Shown: positions 46,970 through 59,360 of the stretch, in pieces
Numbering within the stretch: position 1 is the first letter of the stretch
Layout: every line of letters starts with the position of its first letter
Assembly (NCBI GenBank): GCA_002749535.1
Contig: MZZL01000034.1
Span: 164,485 to 228,484, forward strand
Length of the DNA: 64,000 nt
Direction: 5' to 3'
Source of the DNA: Apophysomyces variabilis
Taxonomy: Eukaryota; Mucoromycota; Mucoromycetes; Mucorales; Mucoraceae
Translations under genes and position numbers: made by a program
The notes under the pieces: model-generated
Told to the model about the DNA's origin: nothing
Database searches by the model: none
Seen by the model: only the letters and a program-made list of their open reading frames with translations

Positions 46970-49959
46970 GATTAAATAAATAGGTGTACTAATAAGCGCA
47001 GAAATAAGACTTCAGCGCTGCATTTTCACCCCTCTTGTCCTGATTACCTTTGTTCTCAGGGCACGATAACTAAGTAAAGGTTAGGTTAAGTGGTTGTATG
47101 AGGGAAAAAAGCAAAACTGATTTGCGGTTTGTCGATGAGTACAATGGTTAAAGAATGCACAGATTTGGTTGATAGCACATGCAGTTAGAAAGAGGAATGG
47201 AGTGAGGGTATCAATGGATGACCAAGAGGACAACGATGCTCGACCAAGACAGGCTAATCTGCCATGGAATGAAGGAGGAAGAACAAAAAAATAAAAAAGA
47301 GAAAAGAAGACAAGGAAAAAAAAGGATGAAGTTGTACAAGTAGTGAGCGCGTGGCCTCACTTTTCTTTTCACTATTTCGTTGCTCGCCTGTCGCTGTCTG
47401 TTTCTCCTTTGCTCTTCTCTGCAGCAAAGGTTGCACAACGAAACAAATATCCTCACGCTGTTTCTGCCATCCCCTTCCTGCCCCTCTCTTTTGCAAAACC
47501 AACCCCTTGTTCTCCTTTATGTTCATACCTCTAGCTATTTATGTAGTCAGCCTCTATAGTAAACTTGCCCAATGCGTTTTACGATCTCCTTCTGTATATC
47601 ATCAAATATGTTATATGCCAACAAATTGGACAGTTTATGACAAATGGATCAACCTAATATCTTTTAAAGGGACAAATCTTGCCTTTGGCAGTGTCAAGCA
47701 TAGCAAAGAGCAACGTCTTAGACTGGATGGTTTCCTAGTTGTTTAGCCATTTTGTCAGGCGGCGTTACATCGGGGCCATCGCTTTGACAGGCCGGATACT
47801 AAATTCTCGATTCATCGCTACTGGTCTTGTCTTTACCTATTTCCAGAGTTCATGCGTTGTCTTGGGCTATGCTAATAGCCTAACAATGAGAGCCATAGTA
47901 ACATAACAATAGAATTTTTTCTGGCTATGATAGCATTTTCCGAAAGATTTGCTCGGATGACCTTCCGTGTAGCATTCTCGGACTCATAGTTGGTTACACA
48001 CGTTAATGATTATGACACCAGAACGGAAAACGGCTTGTTGATGACCAGAGGATTTTGCGTCTATTAGCCGTTTTCTTCGTTGGCTGACCTTCGGTCCTTC
48101 CCAAGAATTGGATCGGGTGACAACTCCTGTGATGTGATACAACTTTGCAACTATCAAGGTAGGATCACTTCTCTCGGATGAAGTTACTCAAATGGGCATA
48201 GACTTCTACAGCACCGTGATCGTGCCGCTCCTATAGCCACAAAAAGCATATTCCATTTTACATTCAGGAGAAGCAGTATCGTTAAGAGTATAAGGTTTTT
48301 TTATCTATACCCTTCTTTGCCTTTGTTAAGAAAACAGACAAACGTGATTCACAGTAGCCGATCGCTTTGTGAACCGAAGCGCCATTATATTCTTTACCTG
48401 TATGAGTTCTTTGTTTGTTTGGAGAAGCTTGTTCCAAGAACATGTAATATATCCTTTGTATATATCAGTTTCTGTAGCTTGACCTGTCATGTTTTAGCGC
48501 TGAAAAATTGGCTCTCTTCATCTTTGATTAGAGATATTTGCAATGTATCGATCATTGCTAACCTTAACTCTCACAAACGCGGAAAGCAGGCAAGGAAAGA
48601 TAAGCCATTTAACGTGTATTCTACTTTAAGTAATCCAAAAAATAAAGGATCAATGGTAAAAGTGTAAAAGCGGTCGATCCTGGGACGGTAATGAAGTCCA
48701 ACTCATTCCCATTGATTTGCTCTCCTTAACATTGTGTGACAGGAGCATAGACATAAAATGTTAAACAGATGGCCTGAAATGAAAAGTGCCATTGTACTCC
48801 TGAGTAGCGGATTGCACAGAATACACTGTGATGTTCCATTTTATGCTGTAATTTGCTAGCATTTAAACAATTACTTTATTTGGCCAACAATCCATGCTCA
48901 GTTTGCATTTCCATGCATATGATTAGCAGCGAAAAGGGGTTACATACAAGTGATTTTTGGTAGAATGACTGCTTTCGTTCAAATATAAAAGCGAGTTTTC
49001 ATTGTCTGCACTATGTTTGCTATTAACGCTATTTTGTGATGTGGCGTTTATCTACTACGAGTGATACGTTGCCAGTCAGTGCATATTTCACTACTGAGCG
49101 GATGCAACACCCATAGTTAGTCAACGTAAATACGTCTTACTTACTATGGTTAGACAACTTTAAGCAAATGCACATCGAAGGTTACTCGTCTACATTTTGC
49201 TAAGAAATGGATACAATAACTTGCCATTAATTGTTACGTAAGTAAGACCTCCGGAATTCGACTATTTACCACATTTATCCAATATATGGTGGTGTATATA
49301 GTGTACATAGTATATAACTTTTTAAGTGCCGCAGTGCGCACCAGAAAAATACAACGGTTGTATTTTTTCCTTTCACTTCTTTTAAGAAATATTGTGGTTC
49401 TGGATAAACTAATTTTTGCTTAGTGAAAAATCGTCTAACAAGGTATACTTCTATACTGATGTGTGCACATTATTTATAGCATGTTCCGGGGAACCTTTGT
49501 TAATTTGAAATTTCCTCGAGTATCAACTTTTGTGTAGTTGATACTGGCCCTGCTTCATATTCTCTTCGAATCTTCGATGCGGTGTCAATTGAATTGCGCT
49601 ATCAGCTCCATCCTCCCTTCTGCTTTCCCCTATCCATGAACTTCATGGTAGGCAGCATTTATTTTCGTTCTCTGCGCTTATGAAGGCGAGCTTTTAGGCT
49701 CATTACTAGCATACGGAGTCCTAATTGCTTTTTAAGAAAAACACGTAGAGCAATTGACAATATGTAATACTATTTTCACTTTGAATTCTCTGCCTTGGTT
49801 TGTTGCACCTAATCATGGTCAATCTCTCTACTGTGAACAATAAGTTTTTCCCTTCAAATTAAAGGAAAAAAAAAAAAGAACATGAGACATGGTTGGATTG
49901 TAAATTTATGTACAAAGGGAAAAAAGGGCAAAAGCAGCTTCCTGTACGCTTGTTTTGTT
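46970..49959. other. Intergenic region, 3 kb
   Basis: This lies between the start of the Kar9-like gene and the stop of the MBF-type factor. It is AT-rich, with pyrimidine-rich stretches at 47360-47510. ORFs here are short and look like chance. No RNA gene or repeat was recognised. Confidence 0.45.
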
Positions 49960-52271
49960 TTATGGCGGTGCAGCAGGGGATGTGCTCGAGACCGTTTGAG
50001 ATTCAGGGTTATGTGCTAACCCACTACTACTGTTAACGCCAGCAGCAGTAGTTCTTGGAAGTAATTCGCTTGTAGATCCGGAGGAAGAGGTCGAGGAAGC
50101 ATCAGTAAATGCCCCTTGTCGTCTAATTTTTTCCATAAATCCAACAACCCTTGCAAGATCTAGGTCTGGTGGGTCACTTTCAATGGCCAATGTAAGAGGC
50201 TCTACTAGCTCGTCGATTTTGTCAATAGGTAAGCTGCAGCATGCTGCAATGAGCCGTTTACATTGCATTTCTTTCTCTGCAGACTGTGCCCGTAAGCGTT
50301 CAACTTCTGCACGTAAATCCTCGTCATTCTTTGAGTAAGCATTAACACGACTCTGAAGCATCTGTACGTAACGACTTCGATCTTGCGTGTCTGGTTCAAC
50401 ATCGAAAAATGCATCAATATCCTCAGTTTCATCGATATTATCAAGTAAACTGGAACTAAGGAGCTCTTTATGCTCGGTAATTCGTTCTAGATCCCGCCAT
50501 TCTGACTGCAGAGCAACCTCAAGGTTGTGTAGTCGTTGTTGTGCCTCTGCCAGTCGTCTCGATTGCGCTTGCCGTTCCTCCAGATCCTTTCTGGTTGTTT
50601 CCAGTTGTTCTGTTACCAAAGCAAGCTCGTCCATAACGTGCTGTAGCTCTTTTTCGCTTTCCGTTAACTGACCGCCATACTCATCATCTAAACAATCCAC
50701 AATCTTTTGAACAGCTAAGCAAAATACAAGCTATATTAGACTCGGTCATGTCACACTTTATACAAATCCTTACTGGAAACAATTTCGCGTCCTCTCTGAC
50801 TAGGGCCATGCGATGGAGCAGCATATGACGATGTAGGGGTCACTGATACCTGCGTTTTACTTGGAATGGCTGCGCATTGGTTTTCTTTTTCCTAAGCATT
50901 TCGTAATCAGTACATAAATCTGGTCAATCCTCTCGACTAACCTTAAAATCATTGACTACTTGATAGTCGATAGGGGTTAATCCAAGGCCATTCTCTTTTT
51001 TTGCACTTGCACCAGCATGAACAAGCAGTTCCACAATATCTGAACATTCTAGATTTGTTGCAATGGAAACTGCTGTATCCCCTGCACTGTCTTGTTTATC
51101 AATGATATCTTTCAGATCATTTCGAGTTGCTATGAATTGTAATATGTGGCTCATATAATATAATGCAGCGCTGCCACGACCTGGTATTCCCGCTGTCACA
51201 GCAGTGTGATGGAGTACAGTGCGATTTTTGTGATCAGTCGCATTAATAGAATCTCCAAGTAATTCTAAAAGTCTGGGAAAGCATTCGGAAGAATCAACAT
51301 CGTGACAGTTGGTCACCATCACACTGCGCATCAGCGGTGTCTCACCCGCTTCATTCATACGTCGAATGTCCGCATTATTAGATACCAAGAGCTCTGCTGT
51401 AGCAAGCCTTGCCCAAGATGCGGCCAAATGTAGTGCTGTGTGACCATGCTCATCTAACACGAGATCGACATCGAAATTTGATCTTGCCACTGGATCTTTT
51501 AGAAGACGCATGACCGTAGTTGGCTCATCCGAAAGGAAAAGCGACGACAAAATCATTCGACACCGTTCGTCAGTCGAAGTAGTTGCGGATGAGCCAACTT
51601 CCTTGACCGGCACAGAGGAATTCAATCTTGCTTTCTTGCGCGTAAAATGTTCGTCATGGGATAAAGCGGGTGATTGTTGACGTTGTGTTTGTTGACGTGT
51701 AGTAGAAGATAAATTAGATGAACGGTATAGTGGGGAGGATGCAACGCTAAAATAGGGTGATGATGGTGCTGGCGAGTTATGAGACGAAGGGGCGAGACTC
51801 TGTGATTCTGTATTCTGCTGTTTTCGTAACGCCGCGAGTGCTTGCTCTTTTGTTGGTAGCTGATCTTCTTCATCGTCGTTTCCATTGCTGGTGATTTCAA
51901 AGGTAAATAATGGCATTAATATGTCCAAGACTCCATAGCGTTGGGCGAGCTCTCTTCCTTTGTCGCATGGAATCCTACAATCGCATTCCAATGTCAGTTG
52001 CCATTAATTCGGTTTTGTTTAAGCGCTGCGATAATTACCAAGTTCCTTGGTATTTGCCGTAACCACCTTGTACTTTCTCATGTTCTCCAGTCAACACTTC
52101 TTTTTCCAATATTTTCGTTCGCTTGCCCTTTTCGATGCCTGCAACTTTTAGAATCTGGGTGGCATTCATGTAGGAGTCGGCTCTCCTACGCATAACTGCT
52201 ATTCCTTTCACCAGCATCTCAAAAACTGGTACCCCAGAATAGACAGCCGAATATATGCTGTTCGTTGACAT
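49960..52271 (-). CDS. APSES/KilA-N plus ankyrin transcription factor (MBF: Mbp1/Res-like)
   Basis: Exons (5' to 3') are 52271-52039, 51974-50942, 50891-50774 and 50714-49960, giving 712 aa. It is expected to bind MCB-type sites (ACGCGT) and drive G1/S genes as the DNA-binding half of MBF. The APSES domain fills the first 105 residues ([61 protein letters not shown]). Intron 1 falls at W77/78, then [23 protein letters not shown] completes it. A Ser/Pro/Gln-rich stretch precedes ankyrin repeats near residues 195-340 ([38 protein letters not shown]). The last 250 residues form a coiled coil ([20 protein letters not shown]) and helices as used to pair with Swi6-type partners. Introns are 64, 50 and 59 nt. 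The start ATG 52271 fits the family; an upstream leader exon cannot be excluded. Confidence 0.93.
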
Positions 52272-55137
52272 GTAACAAACTTGTATCAAACCAGTTGAGG
52301 TGTGAAAAACCACGCGTCTGCCCGAACGCAGGTGCACACTTCCCGCGGCATTCCAAATTGATTGACAAATTGAAAGTCACCGAGCCAAAAAGCGAAAGCC
52401 TTGTTGCCATTGCTTGAATAGATACGATCTCGAATGTAGCTGGCTTTGCGCATGAAAAAAGGCAAACGACGTGTACATATGGTTCGTTTTGTTTGCAGTA
52501 CAATGCTACTCTGTAGCATATGAGTATAGTTGGTTTGGATATAAAATTGGAAACGGGCATCTGCAATTGAAAAAAGTGCTACCTTCTGTGAAAATGCATA
52601 GATTCAAATGAGAAAATAGAAAAGAGATAAAAATCATATCAGATAAGTCCCATATCAACAAGTGTACTTTCTGATGTCCCTATCTTCTAGCATTTGTTTA
52701 AACTGGGCATATCATCACCTATGATTTCGTAGTATCACATTCTTCATCCGATAACACGATTTCCTCCGCTTTTGCTCTGCCGAGAAACTCAGCAAATTAA
52801 GCAAAAAGATGTTTTTTTATGGGCTATAGAATTTATAGGAGGAAATATGAGTACTGCAATGACCGGAAAAAACTAAGAGTGGGGATAGACGTGCGATTCA
52901 CTTAATAGATTTCCTTTGCTTTTAGTTTTACATTGTTTATTTTTTATTCTTCTTTTAAATTTCTGTCAATTTGAGCACAAGATTATTTTAGTTGCATTTT
53001 ATTTTTTATACTCAGTTATAAGGCTCAGAATATTATCCGGCCGAACGTATGCCTGGTGAGTGGGGTCTAGGTGGAATGCAATTAAATCATCAACGGATAG
53101 AATGACGTCGGCAATGCTGCTCATTGAACGAATTTGTCACTCACTGTAACCTCTGTTCGATGCATCCCAATGTTGTTGCATGATCGGAACCCTTTCTGAT
53201 ATGGAAATGGATGGATGACATCAGCTATTTTGTATTCAATTTTCAACAAAGCAAAATGAGACAACGCACCTTATTTCGCATTCACCAGCACGAAGCATCA
53301 TGTTATTGACAGCTTGATTGCCCAAAAGGAGACAACACCGATCCCAGCTTCATGCAGCATTCTAAGCATGTCGATGCTATTGATGAGCGTCTTTATCGTT
53401 TCCGATTTTGTATATAGAGTAATTGTTGCTACCCTAACCCAATACATCAATTGGATAAATGGAAATGAACGATTTCACGGCGTCTGAAGCTGGTAAGCTA
53501 AGTATAAACCAATCGTAACAGTTCATGAAACGTTACGAGTTGAATGTTGCCAAGCAACAAACCTATGGCCTTTGCATTGCTGCTTTTAATTCTCCATGTT
53601 TATGGCTTGGGCATGTTTTGCTATTTGCTCCCAATGTATGTACACATTATTCTATTAACTTGCTTTATACGTCGACTATAACTAACTGTAGCAAAAAGCC
53701 TCTGCTTAGATACGCTGACGGACTTCTGGAAGCAAGCGTATTAGGATGATACACATTAAGCATCGTCCCAACTCGGACTTGGCGGCGTGGCTATTTAGCT
53801 GCAACGTGACACCCCGGCAACTCGTATACTGAGGGACTTCGAAAGGTATACGACCGGCCGGTCCGTAGCGATTCCATGAGCTTGGTGGCTATCCCGGCCA
53901 TGACCCCCCCGCCTCGACTGCGTGGTGCTGTATCTTTTTCGGTGCTGCTTTTCGACTGCGGGCAATTGGAATTGTTTCTGCTTCATCATTGAACCTGGGT
54001 ATCTCTTCCACATACGCTTCTTCTCGAACCGCTCTTGTATACTAACTGTGGCAAAAAATTACTGTTCACTTAATTATGGCAAGCTATTCGAAATAAAACA
54101 CATTTTGCAGTCTTGTTCAATAAGTCGTATAAACGACACTTGGTGAGATGGATCAATAAGAAAACTGGGGACAAGGAACATAATTTATATTTGAGATTAT
54201 TGTTTATTCTAGCAATATTTCTATGTCGTTATACATTTTTGACCGGTAAGATATTTGATATAGTTAATTTTGGTGGGACCATGCTTCGAAGAGGAATTGA
54301 TAGAACTAGCAATTGGTGTAAGTTGAATAAGTACGGATCATAGTAAATAACGTGATAGACAATAGTAAGATACCATTCACAGTCATGAACCGTCCATTGA
54401 AAGAATAAGGAAACAATGAAAAATCAACTCATTCTTAACGAAGGGTCATATGGAAACATCATTCTTTTTGCTGGACGAATAAAAAACAGGTGTACTTGAT
54501 TTTTAAGTTTGCCTTTTATGTATACCAAGCCATAATGCGCAGTGTAAAATGAGTGGGGTTCCCATAAACAGAAGAAAGGTGTACCTTCTTGAGCAGCAAG
54601 GTGTATTTTTCAAACAAAGGCATGTACATTATTTGTGCTTTTTTATTAGATCAGATAAACCTAAGTTTATAAAATGTGCACTTCCTCTAAATTGACCAGG
54701 CACGCTCCAGATAGGCAATTTCCAGCAGAAAAAAGTGCACTTTTAGATGTTAAATATGGGTTCTGGTTTATAATCCTGATTTGAGAAACAATCTGTTGGA
54801 ATATCTACACTATCAAGAAATATCCGGAAAGCCAGAACAAAAGTTAAATTTACAAAGAGCCGGAAGACGACCCCGAGACTGCCATTAACTTATCACTTGT
54901 AATTTGATGTGTCATCATACGAGCAAGGGCATCGAAGACGGAGAATAGAAAGAACGAAAGGGACGACATTAATCTGTAGCAACTCTGATATCATGTTTAT
55001 TAGACGTGCCTAGAGATTCGGCTCGATATGATCTTGGCTCCTTAGAACACCGCATTAAAATGGCTTTGGATATTTTCGGTATATCCTCGCAACTCTAGCT
55101 TAGTGTATATGCATTTTTTATTCTATATTAATGTCAC
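52272..55137. other. Intergenic region, 2.9 kb, with a coding remnant
   Basis: Apart from the remnant near 53010-53210, listed separately, only chance-like short ORFs are seen. A GC-richer patch at 53780-53960 does not match a known RNA gene by eye. Confidence 0.4.
53009..53209 (-). pseudogene. Gene remnant with an in-frame stop
   Basis: The minus strand reads MQQHWDASNRGYSE, a TGA, then QIRSMSSIADVILSVDDL, HLDPTHQAYVRPDN and a stop after LSLITEYKK. A single TGG-to-TGA change would explain the internal stop. A second open piece upstream on the same strand near 53310-53390 (DMLRMLHEAGIGVVSF) may belong to it. No family is recognised. Confidence 0.35.
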
Positions 55138-57517
55138 TTATGCAGAATCTTCCTTGTTATTCTTTTTTGTACTTTTCTTTGGCTTTTTATCCTTTTTACG
55201 CTCGGTTTGCTCTTGTTTCCGCTTTCGTTTCTTCGACGCTTCAATCATTTGCCTAAAAGCAGTTATTAATATCCCTCGGCAAACTGATACTCAACTTACT
55301 TCTTCTTTTCTTCGGCCTTTTTGATATAATCTGGCTTGGTATCAATGTGATCACGCTTGACACCAACCTTCTTTAATGCTCGCTTCTCTTTATACCTACA
55401 TAGCGAAGGCTTCAACTTCCCTTTCTTAGAGATGAAATAGTCCTGCTTACCCTGGCTTTTTCAACTGTAACATCCAATCTGGAACTTCACAGCCAGATTC
55501 TTTCATCACATTAACCACACTACTTCCGAGTAAGCAAAACACGCTTCTACCATATATTGGGTACTTCACCTTCTCACGTATTTAAGATCCTCCTGGGTGT
55601 AGTACGTGATGGCTTCACCAGCACGACCAGCACGACCCGTACGACCTAGACACTTGTTAATTTTGGAATTACATGTCAAGATCTGATTTTTACCAATTCG
55701 ATGAATATAACTTTCTACGGTTTGGGGGAAATCATAGTTGATAACCAAATTGACACCTTTGAAATCCAGACCACGGGCCATTAGTTCTGTGGCGATCAGT
55801 ATCCAGACTTTGCCAAGTCGAAATTGATCGATGATTTGATCACGCTATTTTACCGTCAGCTAAACTTTGACGAGCAGCTTTTGCCAAATATCTACCTCTG
55901 CTTTTGTTTTTTCGGAATGAATGAATTGGACGTTAAGACCGTCATACATGAGTTCTTGGAACAGTTCTTTTGCGCGATCGATGGATTGCACAAAAATAAG
56001 AACTGGTGGTTTGATTCCTTTTTGGATATACTGTCGAAGAGCAATCATCTTTCCCGCTTCATTGCCTGTGAACAAGAGCTCTTGCTTGATCGTATCGGTA
56101 GCGGAATTTCTACACTTCCATATGAGATTGCTAGTTAGTCACAACGACTTTCTTACTTTGTTCCGACGATCACACGGATAGGATCTTTCATCACACTCTT
56201 TGCAAGCTCTTCCACTGTTGACGAAAATGTAGCGCTGAAGAGTGCTTTCTGTACAGTCTTGGTGGGGCAGGCGCTAAATATTTCGTCTGTCTGTTCCAGG
56301 AACCCTAATTCAAGGAGTTTATCGGCTTCATCCAAAATCAAGTGACGAAGACTATTGCACAGTTTTAGAAGCAAGCCATCTTATTCAGATCGGTTCCTAC
56401 GTACTTTGACAAATCCACTTCCTTCTCCTTGATAGCATAAACGAGTCGTAGTGGGGTACTGATTAAAATATCTAACAAGGGATATCATTAATAAAGCTTA
56501 TCCTCGATAACAATGACATACCAAACTTCTGTAGCGGTTGAGACGCTTCCTTCTTGCCTGACTTCTGGCTCTTTTCTTTTCCCAGTAGCAACGTTCGCAG
56601 TTTTGTATCAGCGGTCATTTTAAGTACCTCTCGGTTTATCTAATCCATAATAAGTATATTATGTACTTCATCGAATAAGACGACTTACCTGTGTAGCCAA
56701 TTCCCGGGTGGGGGCAATAATCGCTGCTCTACATCCAGTCTTTTGCGGCTTTCCCAAATCTTGTAATATCGGCAGTACATAAGCCAAGGTTTTACCTGAG
56801 CCTGTAGGTGCACATGCCATCAAATCCCGACCCTATCAAAGTGCCATGTTACTATGGACCAATGGTGCCATCAATCCTTTCGTACTTTGAGCATGATTGG
56901 CAACGACTGCATCTGAATAGGCGTAGGTGTGGTATATTTGCTAGCCATCAGATTGTTATACAATGTTGAATCCAAGTTATATGGTGCGGAGGCCAAATCA
57001 GTGAATTCGCAGAATGGATTGGGTACGTCTGTTCCTTGAATTCGGATACGATGCTTTTTACGAAAAATGTTTGCCTAAAATTTGCAAAATTAATACAACA
57101 AATAATTAGATCTGTAGCCTATACATACTTCCTCTACACTAGAAAATATATGAGACTTGGCTGTGTCAGAGGAATGCACACATTAGTTTCTGCTTATTTT
57201 TATTGCCTGTGTAGGCTTACCATTTTCTGGAGTGCTTGTCGCAGAAGAAGTGCTCTTTACAGTGCGCGATTTTGATCCTTTTGCGTCGGTTCTAAAGAAA
57301 TCTAGTTCTTCCAAAAGTTTCGATCGGAGAGTTGGATCAGTGGCGATCGCATTCTTTTCCTTTGCAGCTTTCTTGACGTCGTTCGGTGCCTATACATCGA
57401 TGAGGACATGCTAGCGAGCCAAAATTATAAGCACATTACTTCGAAAAGCTCAACGTCTTCTTTGAAGCGCTTTTTGTCAAACTTCGCTCCGCTACCGAGC
57501 AAATGAAAGAAATCCAT
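55138..57517 (-). CDS. ROK1: DEAD-box ATP-dependent RNA helicase ROK1/DDX52
   Basis: There are fourteen exons (5' to 3'): 57517-57440, 57389-57221, 57160-57129, 57074-56886, 56832-56689, 56639-56522, 56471-56405, 56351-56157, 56109-55896, 55844-55694, 55645-55570, 55522-55451, 55395-55300 and 55252-55138, giving 571 aa (yeast Rok1 is 564). It acts in 18S rRNA maturation in the nucleolus. All DEAD-box motifs are present: [10 protein letters not shown] (Q), APTGSGKT (I), APTRELATQ (Ia), ISTPLRL (Ib), DEADKLLE (II), FSATFS (III, SAT), ARGLDFKGV (V) and [13 protein letters not shown] (VI, completed by splicing). [18 protein letters not shown] matches the ROK1/DDX52 subfamily lead-in. The C-terminus is strongly basic. 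The 32-nt exon 3 is needed to keep the frame. The 13 introns are 47-60 nt. ROK1 is the subfamily closest to what I see. Confidence 0.94.
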
Positions 57518-58306
57518 GGTTGATCGAAGCTTAAGTGGTTATTGCGAACCAGCAGGAAAGAAGGTGATTTCCAATCAGAAAGAAATGAAAGTCACGGGCT
57601 TAAAGTGGAAAGTTTGCCACCTCGCTGAAAGTAACCGTGGTGGCTTCATGCGGATCACTTGAGCAAATCAGTTGCCTTTTGGAGAGGGTGTTTTAACAGT
57701 CCTTATCCCATAACAGCTTAATAGATCTATACGCTACATTTCGCGCGCTTTTTGGATACAATATGTTGTGTGCTCGTAGAATATCGATTCAAAACTGGTT
57801 GCTAACGCATGTGGACAAGGGCAAGCGATGGAAACTGCTTAGTATTCTTTCTTAAGTCTCTATAAATAGTCCATCAAATTTGATTTCTACAAGTTGATCC
57901 CTAGTTTCAGTGTTACATCCCAACTAGAATACCGCAACATGTTGATATTAAGATAGTACAATGACCCAATCTAAACTAATGATTGCAGCTAATATTGTTA
58001 TCTCTAACTGTAAAGTTGATAGTTGATCCATGAATACAACGTTTCATGCTTCAGATTAGTAAAAGCAATTTACATAAATAATCTTTTCATATATCTCAAG
58101 TTAATCCGTCCTTCAAGCATCGTAACTCAAGCGAAACTCTACGCATCGACTTGTATCGCATTCAACATTGAAGTTTTTAATTTCCCACTGTTACACCACT
58201 TAGTATAGCTTATAACATAGCAAAACAAAACCTCGGCAATCATTAAGGTCAACTGATCACATATGTTTCGATAGTTCTAGTCATCGATCTTGTCTTCTGC
58301 CGCGTA
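57518..58306. other. Intergenic region upstream of ROK1
   Basis: AT-rich, with no supported gene. It should contain the ROK1 promoter and whatever drives the duplicated unit that follows. Confidence 0.45.
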
Positions 58307-58325
58307 CATCGGTGTAGACGAAATG

Positions 58326-58621
58326 AAAATTGAGTACCGATAACAACAATAGGTCTTCTTACCTTGCACGCGACAGATCATAGTCGCTAACATGCAACTT
58401 ACAAGTAATCGTCAAATAGCCGCAAGAACATTAGCTCTCACGCCTACTCGAGCCAGCCGTACAGAGCTACAACTGCTTCTCACACTGGACTGCGCAGCGT
58501 GAAAAATATTACTACGTAAGTGCGTCCACGGAGGCTTCCTTGCTGACGCTAATAAGCTATCTTTTCGTATAGGCACTTCACAACACTGTTCATCGTGCTT
58601 TCCCTGGTCGCTCTGTAAACC
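58326..58621 (+). CDS. Possible small spliced gene in duplicated unit, copy 1
   Basis: A convincing intron occurs in each copy: GTAAGT donor (58517), TGACGCTAAT branch region and TATAG acceptor (58574). Upstream of it one frame reads KNISSHAYSSQPYRATT and TGLRSVKNITT, and downstream HFTTLFIVLSLVAL then stop. This suggests a roughly 50-residue Ser/Thr-rich, probably mitochondrial or membrane, peptide. The first exon is unclear: ATG 58326 followed by a GTACCG donor and the AATAG acceptor near 58422 is in phase, with CTAAC as branch. The competing reading is an unspliced 36-codon ORF from ATG 58391. No family is recognised. Confidence 0.3.
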
Positions 58622-58707
58622 ACCGGTTGCAGCCAACACCGGAAAAAGATAGCCTACAACAGCAGCTGTTGTGATAACTTGCGGCGTCCATCGGTGTAGA
58701 CGAAATG

Positions 58708-59003
58708 AAAATTGAGTACCGATAACAACAATAGGTCTTCTTACCTTGCACGCGACAGATCATAGTCGCTAACATGCAACTTACAAGTAATCGTCAAATA
58801 GCCGCAAGAACATTAGCTCTCACGCCTACTCGAGCCAGCCGTACAGAGCTACAACTGCTTCTCATACTGGACTGCGCAGCGTGAAAAATATTACTACGTA
58901 AGTGCGTCCACGGAGGCTTCCTTGCTGACGCTAATAAGCTATCTTTTCGTATAGGCACTTCACAACACTGTTCATCGTGCTTTCCCTGGTCGCTCTGTAA
59001 ACC
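58708..59003 (+). CDS. Possible small spliced gene in duplicated unit, copy 2
   Basis: Same structure and caveats as copy 1, shifted by 382 bases. Every splice signal and the reading frame are preserved; the one substitution changes a His codon to a Tyr codon in the preferred frame. Confidence 0.3.
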
Positions 59004-59360
59004 ACCGGTTGCAGCCAACACCGGAAAAAGATAGCCTACAACAGCAGCTGTTGTGATAACTTGCGACGTGCATCAGCGTAGATCAGTAATGCGGAGAGAT
59101 TGAGTGCGAAAGTACCGTTTCATTTGGCGTTGCTATGTCAGCATTTATCGATAATCATCCTGTTTTGAATCAGTCCAGTGAAGTCGGAACAAGAATTTAC
59201 CGTGTTTTCCCTATTTGTCTGCGTGTTTCTATTTTTTATTTGCGGACTGGGATTCAAGTTTATGCGGAATGCAGAAAATGCTTTAGTATGATTGGACGAA
59301 AATATTTGCGGTCAGATTACCCTTCTTTGTGTACAGTCGTGTCCATGTTCACTATTTACT

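Larger units (their letters stand above)
58307..59070. repeat. 382-bp tandem duplication, two near-identical copies
   Basis: Copy 1 runs 58307-58688 and copy 2 58689 to about 59066. I see one substitution in the body (CACACTGG at 58485 against CATACTGG in copy 2), with divergence only at the outer right edge. The edge after copy 2 (59064-59110) still resembles the start of the unit, suggesting a decayed third unit. Confidence 0.92.
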
